Origin: Trichormus sp. NMC-1
GTDB taxonomy: Bacteria; Cyanobacteriota; Cyanobacteriia; Cyanobacteriales; Nostocaceae
Length of the DNA stretch: 64,000 nt
Direction of reading: 5' to 3'
NCBI RefSeq assembly: GCF_001858025.1
Contig: NZ_LZQD01000001.1
Location: 355,656 to 419,655, forward strand
A program made the position numbers and the translations under genes. This document shows, piece after piece, positions 1 to 9,472 of the stretch; the first letter of the stretch is position 1, and every line of letters begins with the position of its first letter. Under the pieces are notes generated by a model, which was given only the letters and a program-made list of their open reading frames with translations, was not told where the DNA came from and did not search any database.

Positions 1-3000
1 GGCAACCAATTCAGGCTAATATCTTCAGTTTGATATCCATTAAATTGTTTAGCTGCATGGATATGAGCGATGATACCTTGATGAGTTTCTTGAATACATT
101 TAGGAACTCCTGTGCTACCAGAAGTTAGCTGTAAGAAAGCTACTTCATCAGGACGACTAAGATAAAATTCTGAAGTGGCTGTGTGATTTCTTAACTCTCC
201 TACAGAGCAAACTTTTAATTCCGATAGCGGTAGTAGCGATCGCAAATTCTCTAGTGCTTCAACGAGAAATTCACTCGCTAAAATACATGGGTGTTCGAGT
301 AATTCCCATATATTGTATAGTTTATTAATAACTGCATTTTTTTCTGTGTAAGTGGGAGCTACAGCTACAGTAACAGGCTGAATTCCTCCCAGAATGCACG
401 CCCATAAGGTGGGAAAATAATCTCGCAACGATGCAATTTGCAAGATAACTCGCTGTCCTGGTTGCAAGCCTTGATTTCGCAAACCATTGAGAATGCATTT
501 AGCTTCGTCTAATAGGCTAGTGTATGTCTGAAATTCCTTTTCGCCTTTTGCAGAGATGTAAGTAATGCCTTGATTTTTGGATCGAGTTGCTGTTTGAATT
601 AATGCTTCTGTTAAAGTTTTGGGAACATCTTCTGGAATATTCAGCGGACCACCATCACTAATCGCGGGTGTTGTAAATTGTGGTGTTTCTGTAGGGACAA
701 GACCAACAACAGAGGCGGTTTCAGCAATCGGTAAGGAAATTGCTGTGTTATTTATTCCTGGTGGTAGTAGTTTTGCTAAGTGGAGTGATGGGGGTGAAGA
801 TGTGTGACGTGAACTCGCAATTACTACTGCTTGATCGATTTCGGAATGGCTGTTTAATTGTTGCTGCCATTTTTCTAGAAGTTTAGTATCAATCACTTCT
901 AAAGATGTCAAAACCTGCTCATCAATTTGCCCTGTTGCTGTCAACGGCAAATTAGATATTTGTACATAGGCAACCGGCAACATATAATCAGGCAATTTAG
1001 CCTGCAAGTGAGTATTGAGAGACTCCTTTGCTAAGGATTTTGAGCTAACGACGTAAGCAACAAGTTTCCCCTCCCGCGCCAGAACATAGCAATCTTCTAT
1101 ACCAGAGATTGATAGTAACTCTTGCTCTACTGTCTGGAAATTGAGCCGCTGTCCCCCAATCCAGGCTTGTCTTTGTATTAATCCCAGCACCTCTAAAGAT
1201 CCATCTCGGCGCAGGCGACCCCATGTCCTAGTTCTGAGCAAACTTCCTAACAAAGGATGTTCCAGAACCTCAGTAATAGTTTGATCTTGCTGTTGTAAGT
1301 GATTTCTATTTAAATGTGCATCACCAACATAACCAATATAAATTTCTCCTTCTACACCAAAAGGAAGCAATTCTCCATGATTATCTAATACATAAATTGG
1401 TGAATTATCTATCCATTCAGGATAAATCAATCTATTATTTTGAGACTTGATCACAGGGTCTTGACAGACCATTAATATCTGCTGTTTTTCTACTTCATTG
1501 AGAAGAGGCAGTTGACTAACTTTTTGCTGTGGATTGGATATAATTCCTGCTAATATATTTTGGAAATGACTTGCCATCTGGGCAATAGTCTGTTCATCAA
1601 ATAAATCAGTGTTATACCTGAAAAACCCGACTAGATCAGAACTTCCTTCTGCCATCATCAAGTCTAGATCAAACTGTCCCTCCATTTGAGAGATTTCGTA
1701 AGGTTTTAATTTAAATCCTTCTCGATCTACTTCACCACCTAATAATAGTTGTTGGCTATAGGGAAACTGCCGTAAGTTTTGCAAAACAAAGTTGAATAAA
1801 GCCTGAAATATAGGGGAACGGCTGGGATCGCGTTTTGATTGTAATCGTTCTACTAGCAAAGCAAAAGGAAAATCTTGATGCGCCAATGCTTCTGATACAC
1901 AGCAGCGAATTTGAGACAGAAACTCCTGAAAGCTGAGACTTTCTGAGAAATTCACCCGCATCACAACTGGATCGACAAAGTAGCCAACTAGTGGCATAAA
2001 TTCAGATTTAGTTCTACCTGAAGAGGGAACACCGACTAAAATATCTTCCTGTCCCGTGTAACGATATAGGAGAATCTTAAATGCAGCCAGCAGCACCATA
2101 GATTGAGTCGCACCTTCCTTTTGAGCCAGCTGTTTAATTTGTTCTGTCAGCTTTGGAGATAGTGTGAATCTATGAGAAGCGCCGTTATAAGTTTGTATAG
2201 ATGGTCTTGGTCTGTCTGTTGGTAAATTGAGTACAGGTAAGTCCCCTGCCAGTTTTTTTTGCCAGTAGTCCCAAAGTTTTTCTCCTTGATCACTTGTCAA
2301 CAATTCTCTTTGCCAACGCACGTAATCTATGTAGGAGTTCTTCAGAGGAGTTAGATGTGGCTCAACCCCTGACTCTAGGGCAGGATAGGTGATGATCATT
2401 TCTTCCATCAGCAATGGAAGACACCACGCATCAATGGAAATATGATGTACTGTTAGTAACAAAATATGTTCTTGTTCAGAACGAGTAAATAAACTCACCC
2501 GCATTACTGACCCATTTTCAAGGTCAAAGGGTTGCTGGGATTCTTGAAAAACCTGCTGATGAAGTTCCTGCTCACTCCAAGTAGAAGCATTTATCTGCTG
2601 AAAGTCTGTTAACTCGGTTTGATGGATCTTTTGAACTGGCTTGTTACCTTGTTTGGGAAAACTGCTACGCAACTGCGGATGACGTTCAATTAGAGTCTGG
2701 AAAGTCTTTTGCAAAGTCGCAACATTGACATAGGAACAGATACGACAGGTAAATGCCACATTGTAGAATCCATTCTCTGGTGCTAATTGCCACAGAAACC
2801 ACATGGCTTGTTGACCATAGGAGAGGGGATAAACATTGAGAATATCTGGAGTATCTTGGAGTACCTGTAAAATTTCAGTTTTGTGCTGTTGTAGTTGAGC
2901 AATGACATCAGAAGTTAAGACAGACTGGGAACCACCAATACGCAATTTTTCGCCGTTAAGTCCTAATTTAACCCCTTTGAAAGAAAGGTCTTGTAAAAAT

Positions 3001-3011
3001 TCTACTATCAT
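1..3011 (-). CDS. Non-ribosomal peptide synthetase, 3' end outside window
   Basis: The frame stays open from the ATG at 3011 to the left edge (about 1003 codons). Residues 1-45 resemble a TubC-type docking domain (LSFKGVKLGLNG). A condensation domain follows, with the active-site motif HHISIDAW at residues 189-196 (canonical HHxxxDGW). Around 1450-915 lies only the C-terminal part of an adenylation domain: YVLDNHGELLPFG, the A7/A8-like RTWGRLRRDG, and PLTATGQIDE, in which Gln replaces the A10 lysine. From about 650 to the edge a second adenylation domain begins, with core A3 LTSGSTGVPK at 127-160 and NWLP at the very edge. Its ATG overlaps the PKS stop by 4 bases (ATGA), so the two are translationally coupled. 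It should extend or release the PKS product. Substrate and carrier or release domains cannot be read here. Confidence 0.9.
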   Translation of the reverse strand, partial: MIVEFLQDLSFKGVKLGLNGEKLRIGGSQSVLTSDVIAQLQQHKTEILQVLQDTPDILNVYPLSYGQQAMWFLWQLAPENGFYNVAFTCRICSYVNVATLQKTFQTLIERHPQLRSSFPKQGNKPVQKIHQTELTDFQQINASTWSEQELHQQVFQESQQPFDLENGSVMRVSLFTRSEQEHILLLTVHHISIDAWCLPLLMEEMIITYPALESGVEPHLTPLKNSYIDYVRWQRELLTSDQGEKLWDYWQKKLAGDLPVLNLPTDRPRPSIQTYNGASHRFTLSPKLTEQIKQLAQKEGATQSMVLLAAFKILLYRYTGQEDILVGVPSSGRTKSEFMPLVGYFVDPVVMRVNFSESLSFQEFLSQIRCCVSEALAHQDFPFALLVERLQSKRDPSRSPIFQALFNFVLQNLRQFPYSQQLLLGGEVDREGFKLKPYEISQMEGQFDLDLMMAEGSSDLVGFFRYNTDLFDEQTIAQMASHFQNILAGIISNPQQKVSQLPLLNEVEKQQILMVCQDPVIKSQNNRLIYPEWIDNSPIYVLDNHGELLPFGVEGEIYIGYVGDAHLNRNHLQQQDQTITEVLEHPLLGSLLRTRTWGRLRRDGSLEVLGLIQRQAWIGGQRLNFQTVEQELLSISGIEDCYVLAREGKLVAYVVSSKSLAKESLNTHLQAKLPDYMLPVAYVQISNLPLTATGQIDEQVLTSLEVIDTKLLEKWQQQLNSHSEIDQAVVIASSRHTSSPPSLHLAKLLPPGINNTAISLPIAETASVVGLVPTETPQFTTPAISDGGPLNIPEDVPKTLTEALIQTATRSKNQGITYISAKGEKEFQTYTSLLDEAKCILNGLRNQGLQPGQRVILQIASLRDYFPTLWACILGGIQPVTVAVAPTYTEKNAVINKLYNIWELLEHPCILASEFLVEALENLRSLLPLSELKVCSVGELRNHTATSEFYLSRPDEVAFLQLTSGSTGVPKCIQETHQGIIAHIHAAKQFNGYQTEDISLNWL

Positions 3012-5917
3012 ATTTCTATCTCAATCCAATCACTATCTTTGACGTTTGTTAGCTGAAATTGATCATTACTTTCTGGCTCCACAGTTTGAGTAACATTTAT
3101 CGGAGCTAGTTGATGGTTGAGCTTAGTTGATATAGTTACAATAGTAGCTCCTTCCATAAAGGTGGCGATAGGGATATCTAATTTAAAATCGGCTTGAATT
3201 TTATTTCGCAACTCCATAACCATTAAAGAATCCATACCCATCTCAAAAAAACCTTGCTCTGGATTTGGTAGATGAGAGCCTTTGAATCCTAAAATTCTTC
3301 CGATTTGCTCCTGAAGATAAGTTATTAATAGAGTTATGCGATAGCTTGACTCTGCCGTTTCTAGCTGTTGTAAGATTTTGGTATTTTGGGTGGAAATTGA
3401 TAGTTTTGCAGCTTGTTGTTCTATTTCGAGCTTTTTTGGCAGAGATTGCTTTTGAGGCTGGATAGTACCTGTGTCAATCCAATATCGCTCTCTTTGAAAT
3501 GGATATGTTGGTAGTGCAACTTTTGTCCGCTGATAATCACGGTCAAATCCTGACCAATCTACTTTGACTCCGGCTACAAACAACTGCCCTAAACTAGAGA
3601 GCATGACTTGCCATTCGTCAAAGCCAGGACACAAAGAAGGTAGCCACAAACCACCGCTATCGGGTAAACATTGATGCCCCATGCCCAATAAGGTCGGCTT
3701 AGAACCAATCTCTATAAACACTTTATACCCAAGCTGATGTAATGTCTGCATACTTTGATCAAACTGCACCGCACCAGATACATGATGCACCCAGTATTGC
3801 GCTGTTGCAATTTCCTCATTAGCCAGATTACCAGTAACGTTGGATATTAATGGCATTTGCGGCTGATTGTAGGCAATTTGATTAGCAAGGGCTGAAAAAT
3901 CCTCTGTAGTCATCAGTGAAACCATCTCGCTACCAGATGGTAACTGCTGCATTAATCGTCCTCGATGGGCAATGAGTTTGAGTGCATCTTCTAAGCTGAA
4001 AACCCCGGCGACAGTTGCAGCAACATATTCGCCGATATTATGCCCCATGACTGCATTTGGTTGAATACCCCAAGATTTCCAAAGTTGATACAAGGCATAT
4101 TCAAAGGCAAATAACGCTGGCTGGGTATAGGCAGTTTGATCTAATAATGATGATGCAATTTGTTCTTCGGCTTGGTCAGGATATAGTATCTCTAACAGCG
4201 AATGTTCCAGATAGGGGCGTAATATCTCATTGCACTGCTCAAGAGTTTGGCGGAAGATCGGCTGAGTGTCGTAGAGTTGCCTTCCCATGTTGATGTACTG
4301 GCAGCCTTCTCCAGTAAATAGGTAGGCAATTTTCGACGGCTTTTTACTTGCTTGATTGCTGAACAATCCAGTAGTATGGTTTCCTGTTTCAAAAGCAGCT
4401 AGTTGTGCGATTAATTGCTCTTTTGAGTTAATTACAACTGCTAGACGGTGCTGAAAATGCGATCGCCCTGTATTCGCTGTAAAACAAATATCTGCTAGTT
4501 CTAGCTTTGGATCAGCCTCAAGGTGACTTTGATAGCGACTGACCAATGCTTGTAAAGCTGGTTCAGTTTTTGCCGATAAAGTTAATAAATCAAAAGCACG
4601 CTCCCGCAAATTTGGACTTTTGACTTGAGGGGGCGCTTCTTCTAAAATCACATGAGCATTCGTACCACCAAACCCAAAGGCGCTAACTCCAGCCAATCTG
4701 GGTTGTCCTTGATCTGGCCATTCCTGTAGTTCTGTAGGAATTTGAATAGGAGTGTTTTTAATTTTTATGTAAGGATTTAACTCTTTAAGATGCAGATGAG
4801 GCGGAATCTCACCATGTTGTAGCGACAAAACTACTTTTATCAACCCTGCAATCCCGCCAGCAGCTTCCAAATGACCGATATTCGTCTTGACTGAACCAAT
4901 CCAACAAGGTTGATTTACTTCCCTACCTTCCATCAGCACCGTTTTGAGAGAATTCACCTCAATGGTGTCTCCCAAAGGTGTTCCCGTACCTTGAGTCTCG
5001 ACATAACTGATCTTTGATGGTTCAACTCCAGCCTTGGCTAAGGCTTGGCGGATAACTGCTTGTTGAGAAGGTCCATTGGGGGCTGTCAGTCCATTACTAA
5101 GTCCATTTTGGTTAACGGCTGAACCTCTAATAATCGCCTGAATATTGTCTCCATCCCTCAGTGCATCAGCAAGACGTTTGAGGACTACAACTCCACATCC
5201 CTCTCCTCGGACGTAACCATCCGCAGCCGCATCAAAGGTTTTGCATCGACCGTCTGCTGCCATCATTTGGGCATGGGAGAGGGAGATTGTTGCTTCGGAT
5301 GACAAAATTATGTTAACTCCCCCAGCCAAACACAAATTAGACTCTCCACTCAACAAACTTTGGCAAGCATAATGAATGGCTACCAGTGATGAAGCACAAG
5401 CAGTATCTATGACTAAACTTGGACCTCGTAGATTTAGTAGATAGGACAAGCGATTAGCAATAATGCCCAAACTGGTGCCAACTGCATTATAAGCGTTAAT
5501 TTGAGCATTTTCTTTAGCTAAAATTACACCGTAGTCATAGTTAGTAGCACCTAAAAAAACTCCTGTTTGACTACCACTAAGTTCTGTTGATGCTACTATT
5601 CCTGCATTTTCCAAACTTTCCCAAGCAACTTCTAAAAGCAACCTTTGCTGAGGATCTAGACGTTCTGCTTCTTTGGGAGAAATTTGGAAAAAAAGAGGAT
5701 CAAAGTAGTCTACTTTTTCTAAAAAGCCACCCCATAAGCTTTTTGATTTGCCAGTGGTAGGGACTACGGAATGCTCATGCAACGAGTCCCAATCAAATGG
5801 TCGTGATGATAGCTCTTTAATCGCATCTACTTTATTAGATAGAAGTTCCCAAAAAGATGATGGATTATCAGCACCAGGAAAACGACAACCAACTCCTATA
5901 ATTGCTATTTTTTCCAT
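3008..5917 (-). CDS. Type I PKS module KS-AT-ACP with altered AT active site
   Basis: The 969-aa protein has a ketosynthase (about 1-425), an acyltransferase (about 540-830) and an ACP (about 875-950), with no KR, DH or ER. The KS Cys174 (DTACASS) and the VKTNIGH histidine are present. The other KS histidine, in the usual EAHGTGT motif, is Gln309 (ETQGTGT). The AT nucleophile motif GHSxGE reads GHNIGE with Asn627, and the usual FTGQGSQ reads FTGEGCQ, so the AT looks unable to form an acyl-enzyme. The ACP keeps Ser897 (GMDSL). It lies 3 bases after the halogenase gene and overlaps the NRPS gene by 4. By context it would add two carbons to the acyl chain from the loading ACP; malonyl loading would need an AT from elsewhere. 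Family assignment is certain; activity is doubtful. Confidence 0.93.
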   Translation of the reverse strand: MEKIAIIGVGCRFPGADNPSSFWELLSNKVDAIKELSSRPFDWDSLHEHSVVPTTGKSKSLWGGFLEKVDYFDPLFFQISPKEAERLDPQQRLLLEVAWESLENAGIVASTELSGSQTGVFLGATNYDYGVILAKENAQINAYNAVGTSLGIIANRLSYLLNLRGPSLVIDTACASSLVAIHYACQSLLSGESNLCLAGGVNIILSSEATISLSHAQMMAADGRCKTFDAAADGYVRGEGCGVVVLKRLADALRDGDNIQAIIRGSAVNQNGLSNGLTAPNGPSQQAVIRQALAKAGVEPSKISYVETQGTGTPLGDTIEVNSLKTVLMEGREVNQPCWIGSVKTNIGHLEAAGGIAGLIKVVLSLQHGEIPPHLHLKELNPYIKIKNTPIQIPTELQEWPDQGQPRLAGVSAFGFGGTNAHVILEEAPPQVKSPNLRERAFDLLTLSAKTEPALQALVSRYQSHLEADPKLELADICFTANTGRSHFQHRLAVVINSKEQLIAQLAAFETGNHTTGLFSNQASKKPSKIAYLFTGEGCQYINMGRQLYDTQPIFRQTLEQCNEILRPYLEHSLLEILYPDQAEEQIASSLLDQTAYTQPALFAFEYALYQLWKSWGIQPNAVMGHNIGEYVAATVAGVFSLEDALKLIAHRGRLMQQLPSGSEMVSLMTTEDFSALANQIAYNQPQMPLISNVTGNLANEEIATAQYWVHHVSGAVQFDQSMQTLHQLGYKVFIEIGSKPTLLGMGHQCLPDSGGLWLPSLCPGFDEWQVMLSSLGQLFVAGVKVDWSGFDRDYQRTKVALPTYPFQRERYWIDTGTIQPQKQSLPKKLEIEQQAAKLSISTQNTKILQQLETAESSYRITLLITYLQEQIGRILGFKGSHLPNPEQGFFEMGMDSLMVMELRNKIQADFKLDIPIATFMEGATIVTISTKLNHQLAPINVTQTVEPESNDQFQLTNVKDSDWIEIEI

Positions 5918-5920
5918 TTT

Positions 5921-7249
5921 TTAAAGTGCTATAGAAAACTGATTAAAGGCTTTGATATTATTTTTGATCGCTTTCTTAATTGAACCTCCTGAAGCCATCA
6001 CACGCATTTCCCGATTTACAGGCCACAAGTAGTCTAGTTGCTCTGCAAACTTACGTAATTCTGATAACAGTTTATTACGTACCTTCAGATTGACATGAAA
6101 TCCTTCATGCTCATGACATAGGCATTTTTCAATCCACTGCATTGCTTCCTGAGAAGACATATCAAATACAGGACTTTGCAAGAGTTTCATGAGAAAAATT
6201 ATTGCATCACCATCACTCAAAAAGCGACTGGTTGATATTCCAGAGATATCATTCAAGTTTTCTTGCTGTGCCTGTAATATAGCTAAATTTGCAATTAATT
6301 TTTCATAGGTCGATGGCTTAGGTAAACTCTTATAAAAGTCTCTAGCCATAAACAGCGAAGTTGTTGTATGAAAAGACTCATCTAAAAAATGATAATGAGA
6401 TATAGTTGTGGGACTCGCTATGAATTCATTATTTTTCTGCAATTTTTTGTAGTAATTATGTATACCAAATTCGTGATTTTTTAGAAGTAGATTAGCCATG
6501 TAGCGCACAGCATAAAAATTCGACGCTAAGAATGGATGACTTCCCCAGTTATCAGAAAAAAACTGTCTTCTTGATTGAGTGGATTTTCCAGAAAACCCAT
6601 GGACAAAGCCACTGGTAGGAAATGACCCATGCTTATTGGCATCTTTTCCATCTTTGCTATTTTCAGAATGAGATTGCTCTTTGCCTTTGACCATCATTTT
6701 AGCGATCAAGTTGGCAGCAGAGGATAGATAATTTGAAAATTGAAAACTTTTTTGCTTATGCAAAGAAGCCTGATCTGAAACAGGATTAATGAGAGCGTTT
6801 TTACCTAGCAAAGATTTCGTAGTTTTATAATTTACTTGGTAGAAAGCATGAATGTGGTGGCGTTCTTGGGAAGTTTCATGAGCTAATAATTCTACAAGCA
6901 TTTTATAATCACTATTTGCAGCCATCAGGCAATCTGCTGTGATTGTATTGTAATGAATTGTCTCGATTTCACTATCAGCAACTCTTTTGTAAAACGCAAC
7001 CCAATGCAGATGATTGAGTGCTAATTTTTGAGATTGAGAAGCTTGTTCATAGAGTGGTGTGCCATAAAGAATTGAATGTTCTGGCTCACTCCAGTAAGCA
7101 TTGCTGTTACTACTATAGTTAAAGTTTTTATCTAATTCTTCTATTTTTTCAGTGTAGTCGGTGTCAAGGTTATTTCCATAGTTCTTTTCCAAGAGAGGAA
7201 TAACTTTATTAACTTGATATGTGGGTGAAGTTTGACTGCTAGTAATCAT
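5921..7249 (-). CDS. CylC-type dimetal-carboxylate halogenase
   Basis: This 442-aa protein shows the pattern of the CylC family, ferritin-like enzymes that chlorinate unactivated carbons of ACP-bound fatty acyl chains. Candidate metal ligands lie in SEIETIHYN, HETSQERHH and FLDESFHTTTS. A conserved core with NWGSHPFLASNFYAVRY follows a low-complexity Ser/Lys/Gly insert (around residues 190-230). The length matches the family (about 430-480 aa). It sits between the stand-alone ACP and the PKS, as in cylindrocyclophane- and columbamide-type clusters, so the acyl-ACP is the likely substrate. The alternative, a related oxygenase without halogenation, cannot be excluded from motifs alone. The family call rests on recall of its motifs, not on a search. 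Confidence 0.75.
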   Translation of the reverse strand: MITSSQTSPTYQVNKVIPLLEKNYGNNLDTDYTEKIEELDKNFNYSSNSNAYWSEPEHSILYGTPLYEQASQSQKLALNHLHWVAFYKRVADSEIETIHYNTITADCLMAANSDYKMLVELLAHETSQERHHIHAFYQVNYKTTKSLLGKNALINPVSDQASLHKQKSFQFSNYLSSAANLIAKMMVKGKEQSHSENSKDGKDANKHGSFPTSGFVHGFSGKSTQSRRQFFSDNWGSHPFLASNFYAVRYMANLLLKNHEFGIHNYYKKLQKNNEFIASPTTISHYHFLDESFHTTTSLFMARDFYKSLPKPSTYEKLIANLAILQAQQENLNDISGISTSRFLSDGDAIIFLMKLLQSPVFDMSSQEAMQWIEKCLCHEHEGFHVNLKVRNKLLSELRKFAEQLDYLWPVNREMRVMASGGSIKKAIKNNIKAFNQFSIAL

Positions 7250-7289
7250 GATTTATTTCTGCTTTATGTTGTAATTGATTATGGTTATT

Positions 7290-7433
7290 AGATATTTGTC
7301 AAGTATCTTTTTAACGTCAAATTTCTCAAATCTAACCCCAATTCTAGGGAAGGGGGAATAATGTCACAATCAAAGCCTTTTTTCTTGTCAGAGAAAAGTT
7401 ATTAAGTTTTTGACTTCTCAAACATCCTCTTGC
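7290..7433. repeat. Degenerate copy of the 38.3 kb MITE-like repeat
   Basis: This spacer between the halogenase and ACP genes aligns along most of its length with the reverse complement of the element at 38290-38455. Shared blocks include TAACRTCAAA, TCTCARAWCTAACCCC, AGGGAAGGGG, AATCAAAGCCT and the end CTCAAACATCCTCT. The left terminal repeat is decayed. It lies inside an otherwise tightly spaced operon and may form RNA structure between the ACP and halogenase messages. Confidence 0.6.
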
Positions 7434-7439
7434 AATTTT

Positions 7440-7724
7440 TTAGCTTTCCTCAGCCACATATTCTGCTAACTTGGCGATTGTTGGGTAATCATACATGACT
7501 GTTGGTTCTATCTCTTTTCCTAGCCAGGTTCCTAAATCTCCCGTTAAAATCACTGCGGCTGAGGAATCTAAACCAAACCGCGCAAAAGTAGTTTCTACAT
7601 CTACTTCATCAGGTTCAATTTCTAGCAAATCCGACATATAGGAAACTAGCCAGGTGCTAATTTTTAGTGCTGTAAATTGCTCGCTCTGTTCACTTGATTT
7701 GTTGTCTTCAAATAGTTTAGTCAT
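7440..7724 (-). CDS. Stand-alone acyl carrier protein
   Basis: This 94-aa protein is an acyl carrier protein of the PKS/NRPS type. The phosphopantetheine site is FGLDSSAAV, with the attachment Ser around residue 54, followed by an acidic helix and the usual C-terminal helix. It lies downstream of the acyl-CoA dehydrogenase and upstream of the halogenase gene. It should carry the acyl group made by the FAAL while the dehydrogenase and halogenase act on it. An extended N-terminal tail of about 20 residues is low-complexity. Confidence 0.92.
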   Translation of the reverse strand: MTKLFEDNKSSEQSEQFTALKISTWLVSYMSDLLEIEPDEVDVETTFARFGLDSSAAVILTGDLGTWLGKEIEPTVMYDYPTIAKLAEYVAEES

Positions 7725-7864
7725 TTTAACAACCTCAATTTGGGGAATATATTACTGCTTTCAAGTCCGTATTTTCTGCTTTTTAAGCTTTTTACTTTAA
7801 GTCATCATAAACTGATTTTGATGATCTAACTACATTAGTTTCAACATCCTTATTTTATATGGCG

Positions 7865-9472
7865 TTAGGCATTGTTACAAAGATATTCGTCAAGTTTATT
7901 TTCTTCTCCTGCCAGACTCTGCTCAACATTACCAATCATTTCTGTATACTGATTAATCATATTTTCTACCTGATTAGTATCCAGTACAATCTCTCCGCAT
8001 AGATTGTCATTCATAGCCTTAGCTATTTTTGCCTGAAAATTTTGTTGACCCCACTGTTCTATAAGTTTTAATTCATTTGATGGCTGACTTTGATAAGACT
8101 TTTGTATGCAAGCAACCACAAATCCCCATGCAGCCACATCACCCAACTTTTGAGATAGTATTTTACTCAGTTTCTTATTACTACTCCGAGATAGGTTTTG
8201 CTTTTTCAGATAAGAGGCACAATATTCAGATGTGTGTTGTATTTTATCGCTGATTGCTGTTGCTCCTAGAAACTCCTTCAGAGATGAACAAAGTTGAGAG
8301 GTGTGGTATAAAGCTAACAAGCCTAAGTGCATTTGTAAAGTTTCAGTAGGCCCTTCAAAGATCCGAAATAAACGAGCATTTCTGAAAATTTGGGGTGCAA
8401 TATTAGATTCAATATAACCCCGTCCACCTAACAACTGAACAAGATTATCTGCTGCTTGCCACATTAATTCGGGTGCAATAATCTTTGTGACAAGATAAGC
8501 TTCTGGAGGAACAGACTTTCCTTCATCTAGCGGTGTAGTGATATTGTTCACCAAGCACTCAACCGCGCCAATTGATGCGGTTAAATCACTAAGACGTTGC
8601 AAAGTAATTTGTTGATCTATTAGCCGTTCCATACCAATTGAACGACGAGTTGCATAACGAAGCATAAGTTGAGCGCAACGCTTCATTCCCCCAATACACA
8701 TAACAGCAATTCCCAATCGCCCTAGTTGCATTGCGTCCTGAGCCACCTCAAAACCAGCACCAATTTCACCTAAGACATTTTCACGATTGGCTTTTACCTG
8801 CTCAAGGTGAACGGTATTCTGAACCATACCTCGCATTCCCATAGTGAGAGCTTCAGTACCTTGCCTCAATCCTGGAGCATTTTCTGGTATGGTAAAGGCT
8901 GTCACTCCCAGAGATTCGCCTTGTTCATCGATAACGTGAGCAAAAGTATTGATCATGGTTGACCAAGATGCAGAACCGCTCCAAATCTTGGTTCCGCTGA
9001 GTAACCACCCGCCATTACCATCTGCATGAGCTTCAGCTTTGATTGCTCTAGGATTAGATCCTGCACATGGCTCTGTAATGGCAAAGGCTGCTAAATCTCT
9101 GCCTTCAGCTAAATTCTTTAAATAGGTTTCTTTGATCTCAGGTGTAGCATACTTAAGAATTGGATAGACTCCTAGAGCATTGTTGACACCGACAAATGAA
9201 GCTAAATTGAGATCAATAGCTGCAAGTTGTTCCACGATTTGAAACATATCACGGTAGGTTAAGCCAAGACCCCCGGATGATTGAGGGACGAGCATTCCTA
9301 ACAAGCCCTTTTTGCCAAAGTCTAGAACGATATGAGGAGTTATACACCGTCGCTCGTCCATGAGCTTAGAATTAATTCGTCTTTGGCCATAGTCTCGTAA
9401 CCAATAGATAATTTCTTCTGCACGTTGACGACTTGAACTTTCCAAGGACTGACTGTGACTATTGAAGTGCAT
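7865..9472 (-). CDS. Acyl-CoA dehydrogenase family flavoprotein (acyl-ACP oxidase)
   Basis: At 535 aa this FAD enzyme is longer than classic acyl-CoA dehydrogenases (about 380 aa); the extra length is a C-terminal helical extension after about residue 390. Family signatures are FAITEPCAGSNP, GTKIWSGSA, QLLGGRGYIE and FRIFEGPTETL, whose Glu is the usual catalytic base. It probably introduces a double bond into the acyl chain on the neighbouring ACP. I chose the ATG at 9472 because AAGGAGG lies 12 bases upstream; a GTG at 9484 would abut that ribosome site. The gene overlaps the end of the FAAL gene by 14 bases, which indicates one transcript. Confidence 0.9.
   Translation of the reverse strand: MHFNSHSQSLESSSRQRAEEIIYWLRDYGQRRINSKLMDERRCITPHIVLDFGKKGLLGMLVPQSSGGLGLTYRDMFQIVEQLAAIDLNLASFVGVNNALGVYPILKYATPEIKETYLKNLAEGRDLAAFAITEPCAGSNPRAIKAEAHADGNGGWLLSGTKIWSGSASWSTMINTFAHVIDEQGESLGVTAFTIPENAPGLRQGTEALTMGMRGMVQNTVHLEQVKANRENVLGEIGAGFEVAQDAMQLGRLGIAVMCIGGMKRCAQLMLRYATRRSIGMERLIDQQITLQRLSDLTASIGAVECLVNNITTPLDEGKSVPPEAYLVTKIIAPELMWQAADNLVQLLGGRGYIESNIAPQIFRNARLFRIFEGPTETLQMHLGLLALYHTSQLCSSLKEFLGATAISDKIQHTSEYCASYLKKQNLSRSSNKKLSKILSQKLGDVAAWGFVVACIQKSYQSQPSNELKLIEQWGQQNFQAKIAKAMNDNLCGEIVLDTNQVENMINQYTEMIGNVEQSLAGEENKLDEYLCNNA

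Noticed and set aside
5921..7249. Heme-oxygenase-like diiron oxidase instead of a halogenase
   Set aside because: The spacing of ERHH and DESFH motifs, the NWGSHPF core and the ACP/PKS neighbourhood fit CylC better.
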